Assembly: GCA_027625915.1 (NCBI GenBank)
Contig: JANTQA010000070.1
Coordinates: forward strand, 3,973,001-4,037,000
Source of the DNA: Anaeramoeba flamelloides
Lineage: Eukaryota; Metamonada; Anaeramoebidae
Direction of reading: 5' to 3'
Length of the DNA: 64,000 nt
A program made the position numbers and the translations under genes. The notes beneath the pieces were generated by a model that was not told the DNA's origin, did not search any database, and was given only the letters and a program-made list of their open reading frames with translations. Positions 11,451 through 22,330 of this stretch are shown here, one piece after another (position 1 is the first letter of the stretch; each line of letters starts with the position of its first letter).

Positions 11451-11847
11451 GGAAAAAAAGTGAAACACGATTTTTAATTGGAAACATTAATCGAAAATTC
11501 AAAGTAAGATCAATTAATAAAAGAATAAATAAATAAATAAAGACAAAATGAAGTATTCAGCACAATAACAGTTTTTTTAATACTAGCTTTATGATATGGG
11601 GATTTTCTTTGATTGATCAATTATTAAAAATTTGTTCAAAAAATTCGACTATTTTTGAGATCTCCAAAACCACACAAACAATTTTGATAAATCAAGTAGA
11701 TTTAAATTGTATTTATTGGTTTGTTTGAAAATAATATAATGGGTTATTATTTGAAGTTAATTGGTTTCTTCTTTAGATTGATTTTACTTTTCATTTTCAG
11801 GTTACTATTATTGTTCCCAATGAAAAACTGTGTTTCACTTTTTTTCC
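11451..11847. repeat. 397-bp inverted-repeat element with GGAAAAAAAGTGAAACAC ends
   Basis: The left end GGAAAAAAAGTGAAACACGA pairs with the right end GTGTTTCACTTTTTTTCC, and pairing continues imperfectly for about 15 more bases. The interior shares TTTTTGAGATCTCC and TTGATTTTACTTTTCATTT with 438-893. No transposase is encoded, so it is non-autonomous. A target duplication could not be fixed. Confidence 0.7.
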
Positions 11848-12411
11848 AAAACGGTTATAACAAATTATGAAAGATAACCTTCTTATGAATAATTCAAAAA
11901 ACCAAACATAAAACAGATAATCCAAAATATTTCTAGACATTGTAATAATGAACAAATCAAAAAATCTTAGAAATACCTTAACAAAATCTCATTTCCATAA
12001 TCGATTGAGCTAATTTTTGTTTTTATTCTGTACAATTTCAATTTTTTAAATTACAAATAATTCACTTGTTTGTTGTTTGTGTTGTTCTGATTGGAATCTC
12101 AAAACTCAATTTTTGCAAGTTTTATTGATGAAAATTATTGATGAATCTTAATAATTTCACTTTCTTCAAAGTTCAGAACGATCAAAAGAAAAAACAGAGA
12201 GTGTATAATAGTTTACCTCAAAAAATTGAGTCTATTATCGAAAAAGAATTAGTTCTTATTTGAATTTTCACATTTAAAAAAATAACCAACTTGTTTCGAA
12301 CAAATTGTTTCATTGAAATTTTGAATGGAATGATTACATAAGAAATATCCACACAATGAACACCAACACTGAAGCACCTATTAAGTAATTAGAGAAATAA
12401 AATTCAATTAA
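11848..12411. other. AT-rich spacer, no gene seen
   Basis: Intergenic sequence between the inverted-repeat element and the candidate membrane-protein frame on the minus strand. Nothing recognisable. Confidence 0.35.
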
Positions 12412-12882
12412 TCATTCTTTATTTTTTTTTTCTTTCCATACACATTTTTGAGTTTTTAATTTTTTTCTTTTTTTGCACGATCCTTCTTTTTTTTTTTCAA
12501 TAGCCAAATCAAAAAGATAAAATTGTGGTTTCATACCAGAATGAAGAATAGATTTTTCAACAGCTCTAAGAAGAAATTGAACACTTTTCAAAATGATCAA
12601 TGTATTAACCATACCCAGCACAAACCAAATACCGAAAAGCACAGCCCAATAATCCATAATAAAAAATTTCAAACCACAAAAAAATTGCCTTTCAGCTTCA
12701 AATATGGACAACAAACCCAAATTGAACGCCCCAAAGCACCTCGCAACAGAACCCAGGATTTGATGAACAAACCACATCACACAAATCTTTGGTTTTCCCA
12801 AAAAGAGATTGGGATTCACCAAATTAGAATAGTTGTAGATAATTATGGCTTTGTGATCAATGAAAATGGTACAAATGAAAAT
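12412..12882 (-). CDS. Candidate 3' exon of a multi-pass membrane protein (unrecognised)
   Basis: The minus strand is open from just after a stop at 12,883-12,885 to a TAA at 12,412. The translation has three hydrophobic stretches: around KICVMWFVHQILGSV, FGAFNLGLLSIF and FIMDYWAVLFGIWFVLGMV. A basic tail of about 40 residues rich in Lys follows. The segment is clearly less AT-rich than its surroundings, which supports coding. There is no ATG near the 5' end of the open frame, so it would be a last exon; upstream exons between 12.9 and 13.5 kb could not be placed. The family is not recognised; a receptor or transporter terminus is possible. The opposite strand is also open (12,523-12,894, hydrophilic), and I judge that to be the shadow. 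It may also be a gene remnant. Confidence 0.4.
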   Translation of the reverse strand: MFICTIFIDHKAIIIYNYSNLVNPNLFLGKPKICVMWFVHQILGSVARCFGAFNLGLLSIFEAERQFFCGLKFFIMDYWAVLFGIWFVLGMVNTLIILKSVQFLLRAVEKSILHSGMKPQFYLFDLAIEKKKEGSCKKRKKLKTQKCVWKEKKNKE

Positions 12883-12885
12883 TTA

Positions 12886-14222
12886 AAGTGGTAAGCACTA
12901 TTATCTATTTTCAAAATACCAACTTGAGTGAGTTTCTTTACTTCTTGTTATTTTAATCTTAAGTTTTTATTTTTTTTATAAAAAGATGTAATAAAATTGA
13001 ATTATTTTTTTTTATTTTTTCTTGATTGTTTTGTTCTTCAAATTCAGACTGGGGTTTAAAACCAAACAGCTTCACACGACTCTTCTGATTTTTGAAACAC
13101 CTCAGGTCTTTTTTGTTTTTTTTTAAAATTTTAAAAGGCAAAAACTGATTTTGTTACCTTAAAAATTTTGGAAACAGTATACTCCCTTTTAAAATATTCT
13201 CAAAAACTTCATAGTTAAACTTTTTTTGTGGCTCGTGTGATTTTTCCGACTTGTGTTAAAAAAAACAGATGGAATATCTTGTGTTTTTTTTTTTATCTTT
13301 TTATGAGTTTTCTGACTAAATATTGGATCGGATCAAATACAAAAATTCATAGAAAGTCAATTACTTGACTCATTTGAATATTTGGATGTTTGAAATTGTT
13401 TTGATGGAGAATTATCAAACAAAAAAATCAACAAAATCGTAACAAGTTTGTTGATTATTTCTTTTTTGTTTTATTACTTGTTTTTTGATCTTTCAACACC
13501 TTGAAAATATGTGAAAGTCTGAGAATATTAAAAGCCTTTTTGAATTGTTAATTCCATGAGAACTCCACCCTTGACTTGTGAAAATCTTGCTGATTTTTTT
13601 AAATCTCTTCTTTGATCTACAATTACAAGTACATATCAGATTACATTCAACCAAAATTCTTTTTCAAAAAGTAAACACAAAAAGGCTTATTATTTATCTA
13701 AACTGTTCTTACATTTGAAAACTTTTTGTTTTTTCTCTTTTGAGAAGTGTTTTTTTTTCCTCAAAAATTTAATTCCAAAAAGGAGTAATTTGTTTTGAAA
13801 AAAACCTCGAAATTAAATCAAGTCTCAACAGAGTTATTAATTGTTAACCTTATGAAAATTATTGTAATTGATTTTATATTTAAATCAAATCCTTTTGAAA
13901 AAATACACTTTTTTTTGAAATCTATAATAAACCAACCTTAAGTTCACTAAAGTGTAGTGTGTATCTAGAATACTCAAGTTATTTTTCTGATGGTATAAGT
14001 AGAACAACTTTTTTTGAAAAACAAAATAGTTTTATCAGATGTTGGCACGGAATTTGGTAATTGATAATTTTTTATTCTTATATTTTGATTGATTGACTAA
14101 TATTTCGAAAAAGTGTAATTTAATAAATCATCATTCTAAGAAGTGGGTGAGTTATAATTTTCAAAGTTTGAAATCTTAAAAAGAAGAAATTATTAATTAG
14201 TTACCAAACAATTTTCCTAATA
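12886..14222. other. AT-rich spacer with an old repeat relative at about 13,860-14,170
   Basis: No gene could be supported. The stretch 13,860-14,170 aligns with 24,775-25,095 and more loosely with 48,895-49,200 (shared: AAATCAAATCCT, AGAATACTCA, GTGTAATTTAAT, AATCATCATTCTAA). It is therefore an eroded copy of the TTA-flanked inverted-repeat family described at 48,831. Confidence 0.5.
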
Positions 14223-14784
14223 TTAAGCTTTACATCCCCTGAAATTTGAAAAAAGATTATCTTGAGTTGGGTGTAGTAAATTGTTAATTTGGTTCTTATC
14301 TGATCGATCTTGTCCTTGATATGGGTTGTAATAATGGTTCAAAATGCCAATTCTTCACAATTTATTTTTTCTATTTCCAAAATCCGAATTGAAGAGTGAA
14401 AGATTAATAGATTGGAAGTTAAGTTATAATAAATTTTTTTTTGTGGGCTATTGATTGAAATTTTTAATTATAGTTTGGTTTTATTTGGAAGCTTTTAAAA
14501 AAATTTTTTTTTTCATTTTGTTAATTGACAAAAAAGTAAATCAAATTTTTCTTCAACAACCCAAAAATAAATATTTATCCTTGGACATCTACCAATTTCT
14601 TCGTCTTACACTCCCTAATTAGGATTTCGGATTTAAAAAAAATTAATTGCCAAGAATTGCCTTTTGAACCACTATTAAAACCCATATCAAGGACAAGATC
14701 AATCAGATAAGAACCAAATTAACAATTTACTACACCCAACTCAAGATAATCTTTTATCAAATCTCAGAGGATTGTAAACCTTAA
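14223..14784. repeat. 562-bp foldback element, copy A
   Basis: It begins TTAAGCTTTACATCCCCTGA and ends AGGATTGTAAACCTTAA. The two arms, about 190 bases each, are reverse complements: the left has GGTTCTTATCTGATCGATCT and the right its inverse. It runs TTAA to TTAA in exactly the same length as copies B (41,961) and C (51,713). No coding capacity. Confidence 0.85.
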
Positions 14785-16508
14785 CCTCTACTATTATTTT
14801 CCCATTAAAAAAAGTTTTCAACTTTTTAGTTCAAATATTCCAAAATATTTTTCTAGTTTATAAAGTTAAAGAAAATCCCAAGATCTTTACAAAATCGTTT
14901 AGAAATGATATTTTTAGTCAATAAATCAAACTTCTGGCGTTGAACTCTAAGACAATAATTTTTACTCTTCTAAATTGATTGTAACTGTTATTATTAATAT
15001 TCATTTTGGAAATTGAGATTAAAAATTTTAGTTTATTAATTGGAAAATAACTGTAATAACAAATATCAAGGATTATTTTTCTGTTATCGTTCTGTAAAAA
15101 AAATTGTCAAATAGATTTTAATTTACAAATATTAGGCAGTGAAAATAAAATTTTTTCAATTATTTTATCAAATATTGTTGATTGATCAAGTAAGATATTG
15201 GAAACTAAAATCCCTCAAACTGAATAATAACATACCAATTGTTAAAATATCTCAGGCCAATTTCACATGAATAGAATTAGGCAGGATATAAAAAAATCCA
15301 AAAAAAAATCACTTTTTAAGGTTAATTATAAAATTTCATATATAGGAAAACTGAATATAAACTCTTTTTCAGTCAAAGAAACCCAGTCTTATTGAACAAT
15401 TAGAAAATATTCTGTTTGTTAAATTTATTATTCTTCTCAAAATCAATATTCAATTTTTAAATCTGGATCATTTTTTCTAATTTACTCAATTTATTTTTTT
15501 TTTTCTTTATCCTATTTATTTATTTTTATTTTTTCTTTTCTTTTTTATTTTTTACAAATTCAGTAAAAAATAAAAATCTGTTTGAAACATCAAATTAACT
15601 TTAAGAAAAACGGGGCTAGATATTTTCTTTTAAAATAAATTTATCCACAATTAAAAATATTTTTGTCAAAATTTGTAATTTCCTCAAGAAAAATAGAACT
15701 TTTATCTGAGATTTACAAATTATGAGTCCCCAAAAAAATTATTAAACATTTTTTTTTGTGTTTTTTTTTTAAATTTAATTCTTTTTTCAGTTATTTCTTT
15801 TATTAATTTCGGCTTTAACATAAAATTTAATATTTAAAACCATTTCTAAACAAACTTAAGGTAACTGGGTTATTTGTGTAAAATAATGGAATTTTTCATT
15901 TTTGGCTTGTAAACCTTGAGTGAAATCGAGTTAATATAATAATATGAGTTTGGTAAAGGAAAAAAAAGAAATCATCTTGTTTATTTTTTGTAGACATTCT
16001 ATTTCGACCCTAAAATTATATATCTTAAAATTTATAAATTTTAATATTAATTTAATTAATTTTTCTGAATTTTCAAGTTTTTTTTTTATTTTTGATTTCC
16101 CCTTTTTTTTAATAAATCGAATTTTAATTTTATTTTTTGAATAAAAAACCAAGATGAAGAAAAATATCCAAATATCAATTTATAATTTAGTGGGTAAAAT
16201 ATCGAATAAGATAAACAATACTGATGATAAATAATAATTACCTTTGTAATTGCCCTTTTCTAGGATTACCCCCAGTTAATTAAACAAAATTTACATTATT
16301 AATTGTATCAACTCCTGCCAATTATGGTATTGAAGAAAGACATATTGGAAACAAATGTGACAATTTAAAAAGTTTCAACCAAATTAACATAAAAGGAAAC
16401 TAAGAACAACCGAATGAACATTGAGCATATAAAACATATAATAATTAAGTATATTCCATTATAGAAAAAAGTTCATATTGTCAAAACTTTTTTAAAACAT
16501 TATTTACG
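14785..16508. other. AT-rich spacer, no gene seen
   Basis: Long A/T runs, notably a T-rich block at about 15,480-15,550. The short frames that are open on both strands near 15,940-16,150 are a product of base composition. No repeat family was matched. Confidence 0.4.
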
Positions 16509-16702
16509 CTAAGTTCCGTTTTTAAGAGACAAACTTTCAATGAAATTTAAGACACAAAAATATTCTCAAATTAAGGCACAAAATTCAAATTCTAGTGAAA
16601 TAATTTATGTAAAAAAAAATTCCAAATGTGGCTTTTTTTTGATGTTTTTTTGTACCATAATTTTTCTTTTAAATTTTACGTCTCCAAAGTGGAACTGACT
16701 CC
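16509..16702. repeat. CAGTCAGTTCC-end short element, old copy
   Basis: The left end AAGTTCCGTTTTTAAGAGAC and the right end AAAGTGGAACTGACT match the termini of the well-preserved element at 21,946-22,115. The interior has the family's AAGGCACAAAAT and TTTTTGTACC words. Confidence 0.65.
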
Positions 16703-16894
16703 AAGTGAACTAAATTTCCAGTATATAAACAAAATAAAAAAAACTTTTCATAATATTAGAAGTTTTAAATAAACACAAATTCTATTCTATTTAAAAAAGA
16801 AAGTAGTTTGTGTAAACAGAAATATAACAATCGAATAAAATTCTTCAAAAATTAAAATTCAAAAAAAAAACCCAAAAAAATTTTAAACTTTGCT

Positions 16895-17660
16895 TAAGGG
16901 ATTAGCGTCTACTAAGGAGAGGCCTAGGAACAAAGTGTGTTGTTATTGGACCTAACTACATTCGTGCTACATGGTTCAAATGTTTCTAAAAAATCGATTA
17001 GTCAAGTAGTAATATTTACTGATCTCATCAATTAAAAATGATCTGTGTATTAATTTAAAACCCAGCAATTTCAGAATAAAATCTGTATTTCACCACAAAT
17101 TTAAAGGTTGAATTATCAATGTTCAGACTACAAAGTCACAAAATATCTTTCTTAAATTTGTGGCGAAATGTAGATTAGTTGCTAAAAAATTCGTTTTTTT
17201 TTTAAATATTAAATAATTAACGAATAAATTTTTTTTGACCAATTAATTTCTCAAATCTTGGAAATATATTGATACTACACGTAGCTTTATCAAAAGCAAA
17301 CAAAATTAATCAATCTTTGTGCTTTTATGTTGATGATTATTGAGTTAATCTTGGATATTCAAAAATTATAAAAATAGTTACTTTTGGAAGTTCTAAATCT
17401 AAATTATTCAATACTGGAATACTAATACTGTATTTTGGGTTTCTATTTTTAGATTGAGAAAAGCAAATTAAATAAAAAATTTTTCCAAAATGAAACTTTT
17501 TTAATAGTGATCATTAGTAAAAAATGTAATAATTTATTGTGCAATAAGATTTATAATAGATTTTTTAGAGCTATTTGAACCATAGTGCACTAATATCATT
17601 TACACCCAATTACAACATACTTTGATTATATAGAAACCTATAGTGACGCTAATCCCTTAA
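16895..17660. mobile_element. TTAA-flanked inverted-repeat element, complete copy (766 bp with both TTAA)
   Basis: It starts TTAA-GGGATTAGCGTC and ends GACGCTAATCCC-TTAA. Pairing extends inward for about 100 bases: the left ATGGTTCAAATGTTTCTAAA is matched by its inverse around 17,565-17,580. The interior (about 17,060-17,490) is shared with 1-430. No transposase frame is present. The TTAA at both ends may be a target duplication, as piggyBac-type elements make, but a TA duplication cannot be excluded. Confidence 0.8.
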
Positions 17661-18327
17661 ATTGAATTTTATTCTACTTTTGAAAGTAAGTTTTATACAA
17701 TACCCCCCTCAACGACTTGAGGAAAAAAAGTTTTTAGTTTTTGGAAAAAGTCAATATTTTTCATAAAAAACTTAAATTATTAAAACTTTGATTTTACTTG
17801 AGTTTACCACAAAAATTTGTTCAAATTATTTTTTTGTTAACAAGACTTTAGAAATTGAAAAGAAAATATTTTTGCTTGGTTTTGAAGATACCAATAATTA
17901 AAACTAATACCTTCAAAAAAAATTGAAATTATAGGTTTGAAATAAAATAATTTCAATTGCGAAACAAATCTTGCAAGATAAAAACAAAAAACATTCGTCA
18001 TAACTTCAATTCTTTAAATTTACTGGAAACACATAACCTAAAAGAATAAAAAACATAAATACGTCATAAAACTTTATTTTATTGCTACCCAATAAAAAAT
18101 AACAAAAAGTCGAAAAAAATTTAAGAAGATCCATAGAATTTGATCAATAAAAAAAACTATGAATTAAATTGAAAATAAGTACCATTTTACTTGAACTAGT
18201 ATTAATTAAACAAGTAACTTTAAAAAAACTGGAGAGTTTCCAATTCTCGAATTTCACATTTTTGTTCTCATAACCCTAACCTAACCTCAACTCATTTTTT
18301 GTCGAAAAAAATTATTTATCTTCTGAA
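17661..18327. other. Upstream region of the hydrolase gene
   Basis: AT-rich, no gene. A short C-rich tract, CCCTAACCTAACC, at about 18,275 lies 50 bases before the start codon and stands out from the AT background. It could be a promoter or leader element, but there is no second example to compare. Confidence 0.35.
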
Positions 18328-19404
18328 ATGAAGTTTCAAATGAAATATTTGTGGTTTTTAGCTATCCCCATCTTCTTTCTGTATCTATTTTTGACAAGGT
18401 TTTTCAAATGCAAACCAACACAGAACCCAAATCGAAGGATTCTTACGCTTACTCCAAAAAGAAAAATATCCTTTTCAGTTTATGGTGATGAAGAAATAAA
18501 GGATAAGCTATGGATACATTTCCATGGGACGCCAGGATCCTCATCATTGTTTCCTACCTCCTTGAGTAACTCGTTTGCAAGTAATGGCTATTGTGTGATT
18601 GTACCTGATCGATCAGGCTTTGCGCAAACCACTCGATGTCGTCAAAGGAAACCGCTGGATGTCGGTTTTGATATTTCCAAAATTTTATCTTCTTTGTCAC
18701 TTGCAGAAAATTGTCTAATTACGATATCTGGACATAGTGCTGGATGCCTGTATGCCTTAGCAGCATATGCTTCTGGTAAAATCCAATATCCTGTAAACAA
18801 AATTGTCTTATTGGCACCTGCAGCAACACATAAATCGGGTTCTCGAAAATACCTCTCGAAAATGAAAAAAAAAAAGACCATTTATCGTGATTTACGTGGG
18901 AGTTCTACGGGTTTTAGATTTGCTGTTGATCACTTATGGTTTGTGAAATGGAGTTTACGTTTGGTTGCACCTCTTTTAGTTGGTTTCCCTAATCTTTTAT
19001 CAGATGACATTTATAAACATGAAACAGAGAGCTTGATTAATAAAGTTGAAGACAAAGATGAATTAAAGAGACAAATTAAAATGGCGATGAAGGACACATT
19101 AGCTTCAGGTGTCAATGGTCTCTTTGATGATATCAAATTGTTTTGCGGTCATTGGGGATTTGACCACAAAAAGACTTTGCCCGAGATCCCAATTGACATC
19201 TATATTAGTGATCTTGATGGACAAACGGGACTAGCAATGTCAGAACACATCAAGAAACTTTTACCCAATTCAAATTTAATTCAAATAACAGACCACACAC
19301 ACCACTCTCTTTTATGTTTATATTTTCCAAACATTATTTCAAATAATGATATTGAAAATAACTCAAGCGAGTCTGAATTGTCTGGCACTACAAGTGACAA
19401 TTAA
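18328..19404 (+). CDS. Membrane-anchored alpha/beta hydrolase
   Basis: A single-exon protein of 358 residues. Residues about 5-24 form a hydrophobic segment (FLAIPIFFLYLFL) followed by basic residues, a signal anchor that would place the enzyme on an internal or surface membrane. The alpha/beta-hydrolase fold is shown by HGTPGSS at about 66-72 (the oxyanion-hole HG loop), then DRSGF near 95, and the nucleophile elbow GHSAG at about 135-139 with Ser137. Candidate acid residues are in ISDLDGQTG (about 293-301), and a catalytic His lies in DHTHHS (about 322-327). The order Ser-Asp-His is as expected for the family. The substrate is unknown; esterase, lipase or peptidase activity are all possible. 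The C-terminus is Ser/Asn/Glu-rich and probably disordered. The ATG at 18,328 follows the leader closely; an in-frame ATG four codons later would also keep the anchor. Confidence 0.9.
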   Translation: MKFQMKYLWFLAIPIFFLYLFLTRFFKCKPTQNPNRRILTLTPKRKISFSVYGDEEIKDKLWIHFHGTPGSSSLFPTSLSNSFASNGYCVIVPDRSGFAQTTRCRQRKPLDVGFDISKILSSLSLAENCLITISGHSAGCLYALAAYASGKIQYPVNKIVLLAPAATHKSGSRKYLSKMKKKKTIYRDLRGSSTGFRFAVDHLWFVKWSLRLVAPLLVGFPNLLSDDIYKHETESLINKVEDKDELKRQIKMAMKDTLASGVNGLFDDIKLFCGHWGFDHKKTLPEIPIDIYISDLDGQTGLAMSEHIKKLLPNSNLIQITDHTHHSLLCLYFPNIISNNDIENNSSESELSGTTSDN

Positions 19405-19974
19405 CATACAACCAATTATTGAATTTATGGGCGATCCAACAACATTAGATTGTAAAGCGATTCACAAGTTACTCGATGTCATTTCGAATTAAGACACGTT
19501 CTATGTGGAGATATTGATTGATCAATCTTGAATATTAGATTAGTAGTTTTTAGATGAAAAATACTTTTTAAAAACAACTCATTAAGGTTGTTAATTGTAA
19601 TTACTGATAATAATTTTCTATCATGTTTTTTATTAAATCTACAGTTGTCAAAATAAAGTAAGCAGAAATGTCTAATCAAAGTTTCAAAATAAAATGGTGT
19701 TTTTTTGTTATAGAAGAGCTATACATCAAACGATCAAAGGTACCAATAATAGAACATAAATAAATATATTTGTTTCTTAAAGTTCTATTATTTAAAAAGA
19801 AATTCTAAAAATAAAGGATCAATTTGGAAAAGTTCATCAAAAAAAACAAAAAATTTCTTCAAAAAAATTTTAATCATCAAAAAAACTAAAAATTTCAAAA
19901 AAATTTAGAATATTATGGAAAATTTTCAACTATTTGCATTCCTAATTTAAATTTTACTAAAAATATTAAGGGTT
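19405..19974. other. AT-rich spacer downstream of the hydrolase
   Basis: No gene is seen. AATAAAATGG at about 19,687 and other AATAAA words could serve as poly(A) signals, but such words are common by chance at this base composition. Confidence 0.35.
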
Positions 19975-21540
19975 TTACTTTCAAAATTGATTTGAACTTA
20001 GGTATAATATTGGGTAGTCAATTGGATGTTGCCTTGGATCAAGAAGAAAAAAAAAAAAGTAAGGATTATATTTTTAAACTCGGATTAGAGTAGTTATGCA
20101 TACATTATTTTGATCACTTTACTTTTTTAAATTTTTTAATCTTTTTTAAAAATACCAATTCTCAAATGAAAGATTTTATATATTAAAAAGTTTAAAAAAA
20201 AAATTATTTTTCAAAGATTAGAGCAATTTCTTATATTTCAAAAAAGAGAATTCCAACTTTACAATTTAATAATTAACTGTATCAAACTCAAAAATCATCT
20301 GTAGAAAGTAAAGAAGGGAGTTTTCAATGAATTCTATATATACACCACAAATTCTATCATTTCCTTTTGGTTCAGGTTCGGGTGATCATTTATACAAAGA
20401 TTAAAATAATTTTTTTATCCAAAGAAAGGTTTTTTTAAGAGTTTTTTTTTGGTTTATATTCTACTATAAAAAATAACTCACTAAGTTCTTAGAAATACAC
20501 CCAATTAAGAAATTTATCCAATTAAACTTATTTTTAGGTCAGATATTAGAACAAAAGTGCTGATAACGAACTTGGATTGAATAATTACTAAATAAATCAA
20601 TACTACCCCTAATTGTTTCTCTATGATAAGTAGGTATTTATAGGAGAAGAAAAAATACAAATGAAAAAAAAAAAAACATTTTTTGAAAAAATAATAATTA
20701 TTTTAATCTTTGGATAAATGATCACCAGAGCTTTAACTAAAATAAAAGGCTATTTTTTGAGGTGTGTATAAAGAAATCATTTCCAATACTGATCCCTTAT
20801 TGAAGAATAATAAGTAATATCAAAAACTAATTGACATAATTAATATCAAATTTAAAATTAATTACAATTTCTGGAGAAAACTTGTCCAGCTAAGGGAAAC
20901 ATCCAAAAGTATGATTTTAAATAATATTTATTTTATAAACATTTATTTTGACTTGAATCAATCGATTATTGAAAAGACAAAAGAAAATATTTCATCAATT
21001 TTTAGATAAATTATAATTTTTATAAAAAATTTAATGATTTATAAATTAGAGTAATAATTTCAACAATAAAAATTGATCAAATGTCCTGATTTCAAAAAAA
21101 AAAAAAAAAAAACAATTATGTGAAAGGATTTGATAATCTTTTTTTCTTAAAGTTGGCACTTTTAAGAATGGACTATCTAGATACACGTATGTCTTGAAAA
21201 ATAAATCAGAATATGACACATTTAGAAAGAAGGATAATTGTAAAAAATGTGAGTATTGTGCCCCAATATTATGAAAATATTTTCCACTTTATTTGATATT
21301 ATGAAAGATAAAAAATCATCAGAATCAAATGGAAAAAAACATTCGTAAAAATTTTAGATAAAAATTTATATGAAAATATTATCCTTTTGAAAATATACTC
21401 AAAAGATCTTCAATCTGACAAATCAAAATTATGAAATTTATTTTTATTATCGAGAATTTTTCATCAAAGCTATTATTGTTAGAAAACTTGAGGTAATAAA
21501 GAAAAAATTGAAAATAAAAAATTGAAAATAAAAAATTGAA
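19975..21540 (+). mobile_element. Heavily degraded LINE copy carrying a nested inverted-repeat element
   Basis: At about 20,000 one frame reads NLGIILGSQLD, like the YLG block after the RT core of the LINE at 8.2 kb. Near 21,155 another reads FKNGLSRYTYV...CKKC, matching NCLNRYSYV...CDLC, the start of the LINE zinc motif. The region 21,430-21,500 matches 53,140-53,205 (ATCAAAGCT, GTTAGAAAACTT, GGTAATAAAG), the LINE 3' end. The reading frame is lost almost everywhere. A foldback element (20,338-20,770) splits the copy. Confidence 0.5.
20338..20770. repeat. ~430-bp foldback element nested in the LINE copy
   Basis: The left arm (ATATACACC...GGTGATCATTTATACAAAGA) and the right arm are reverse complements; the right arm holds TCTTTGGATAAATGATCACC and ends GGTGTGTATA. 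Ends of the form TA-TACACC suggest a TA target site. No second copy was seen. Confidence 0.65.
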
Positions 21541-21614
21541 AATGAAAAATTGAAAATAAATAATTCCAAAAAAACTATATTATATATAAATTGAGATACA
21601 TAGCTCCCCAATCT

Positions 21615-22330
21615 TTGGAATCGTGTCTAGCTTTTTTTTAATTCAAAAGAATTTAGCAAAAGGAGAGATTTTACCCCTTTCTTTTAAATTAAAAAAAACC
21701 TAACGAAAGTGAAATACCAATTTATTAACAAAAGATTTACAAATTTTTATTTATTATTGATAATCTATCTATTGGGTTTTTTACCCATCCCTTTTCAGAG
21801 GACGTGTCACCAAGTGCCGTGGAGTACCTCGGTTTTCTTAAGGTTTTCTATTTAATTTGTAAAGTGTTCTATTTTTTTTTACTTTTTGAAATAAACAGAA
21901 AATTTTCATAGATTTTCGATTATTTCAAAGAGTCAAATAAACCTACAGTCAGTTCCACTTTTAAGGCACATAAAAATCTAAAATTAAGGCACAAAATTTG
22001 TAATTTTTTTTTTTACAATTTCTTTTACTAGAATCTGAATTTTGTGCCTTAATTTGAGATTTTTATTGTACCTTAAATTTCGTTAAAGTTTGTGCCTTAA
22101 AAGTGGAACTGACTGTAACGAAAAGCTACCGATTTTCCAAATAAATAAAAAACTCAAGAAAACCTAATGTCAGTGAATAAGTATTTAATTTTGCCATATA
22201 AATGATATTATAATTTTGTACTTTGATATTTTGATAATTTTTCTTCTTCTATTTTTTATTTAGTAAATGTTATTTGATTACTCCTTTCTCTTAATAAATA
22301 AAATTGATAAAAATTTTCCATATTAATTAA
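21615..22330. repeat. GGCACTT-core repeat copy, interrupted by a TA-flanked element
   Basis: It contains AAGTGCCGTGGAGTACC (about 21,813), GGTTTTCTTAAGGTTTTCTA, and after the insertion ACGAAAAGCTACCGATTTTC and ACTCAAGAAAACCTAA. Its right part ends with ATTACTCCTTTCTCT, which recurs at about 36,780 and 53,580. It follows a LINE 3' end, as at 9.7 and 53.4 kb. Confidence 0.6.
21946..22115. mobile_element. 170-bp CAGTCAGTTCC element with TA target duplication (best copy)
   Basis: The ends are CAGTCAGTTCCACTTTTAAG and its exact inverse, flanked by TA at 21,944-21,945 and 22,116-22,117. The interior is itself nearly palindromic (AAGGCACAAAAT...). CAGT ends with a TA duplication fit the Tc1/mariner type. 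It is inserted into the GGCACTT-core repeat: removing it together with one TA gives AACCTAACGAAAA, the uninterrupted wording seen at about 55,672. Confidence 0.85.

Noticed and set aside
12523-12894. A hydrophilic plus-strand frame opposite the candidate membrane exon
   Set aside because: Lys/Gln/His-rich with no domain; it is what the complement of a hydrophobic coding strand looks like. Neither strand is proven.
15931-16152. Frames open on both strands
   Set aside because: Both are products of A/T runs; no start context, domain or change in composition.
18270-18295. Telomere-like CCCTAACCTAACC tract
   Set aside because: Only two imperfect units inside a gene-bearing region; too short for a telomere or an interstitial telomeric array.
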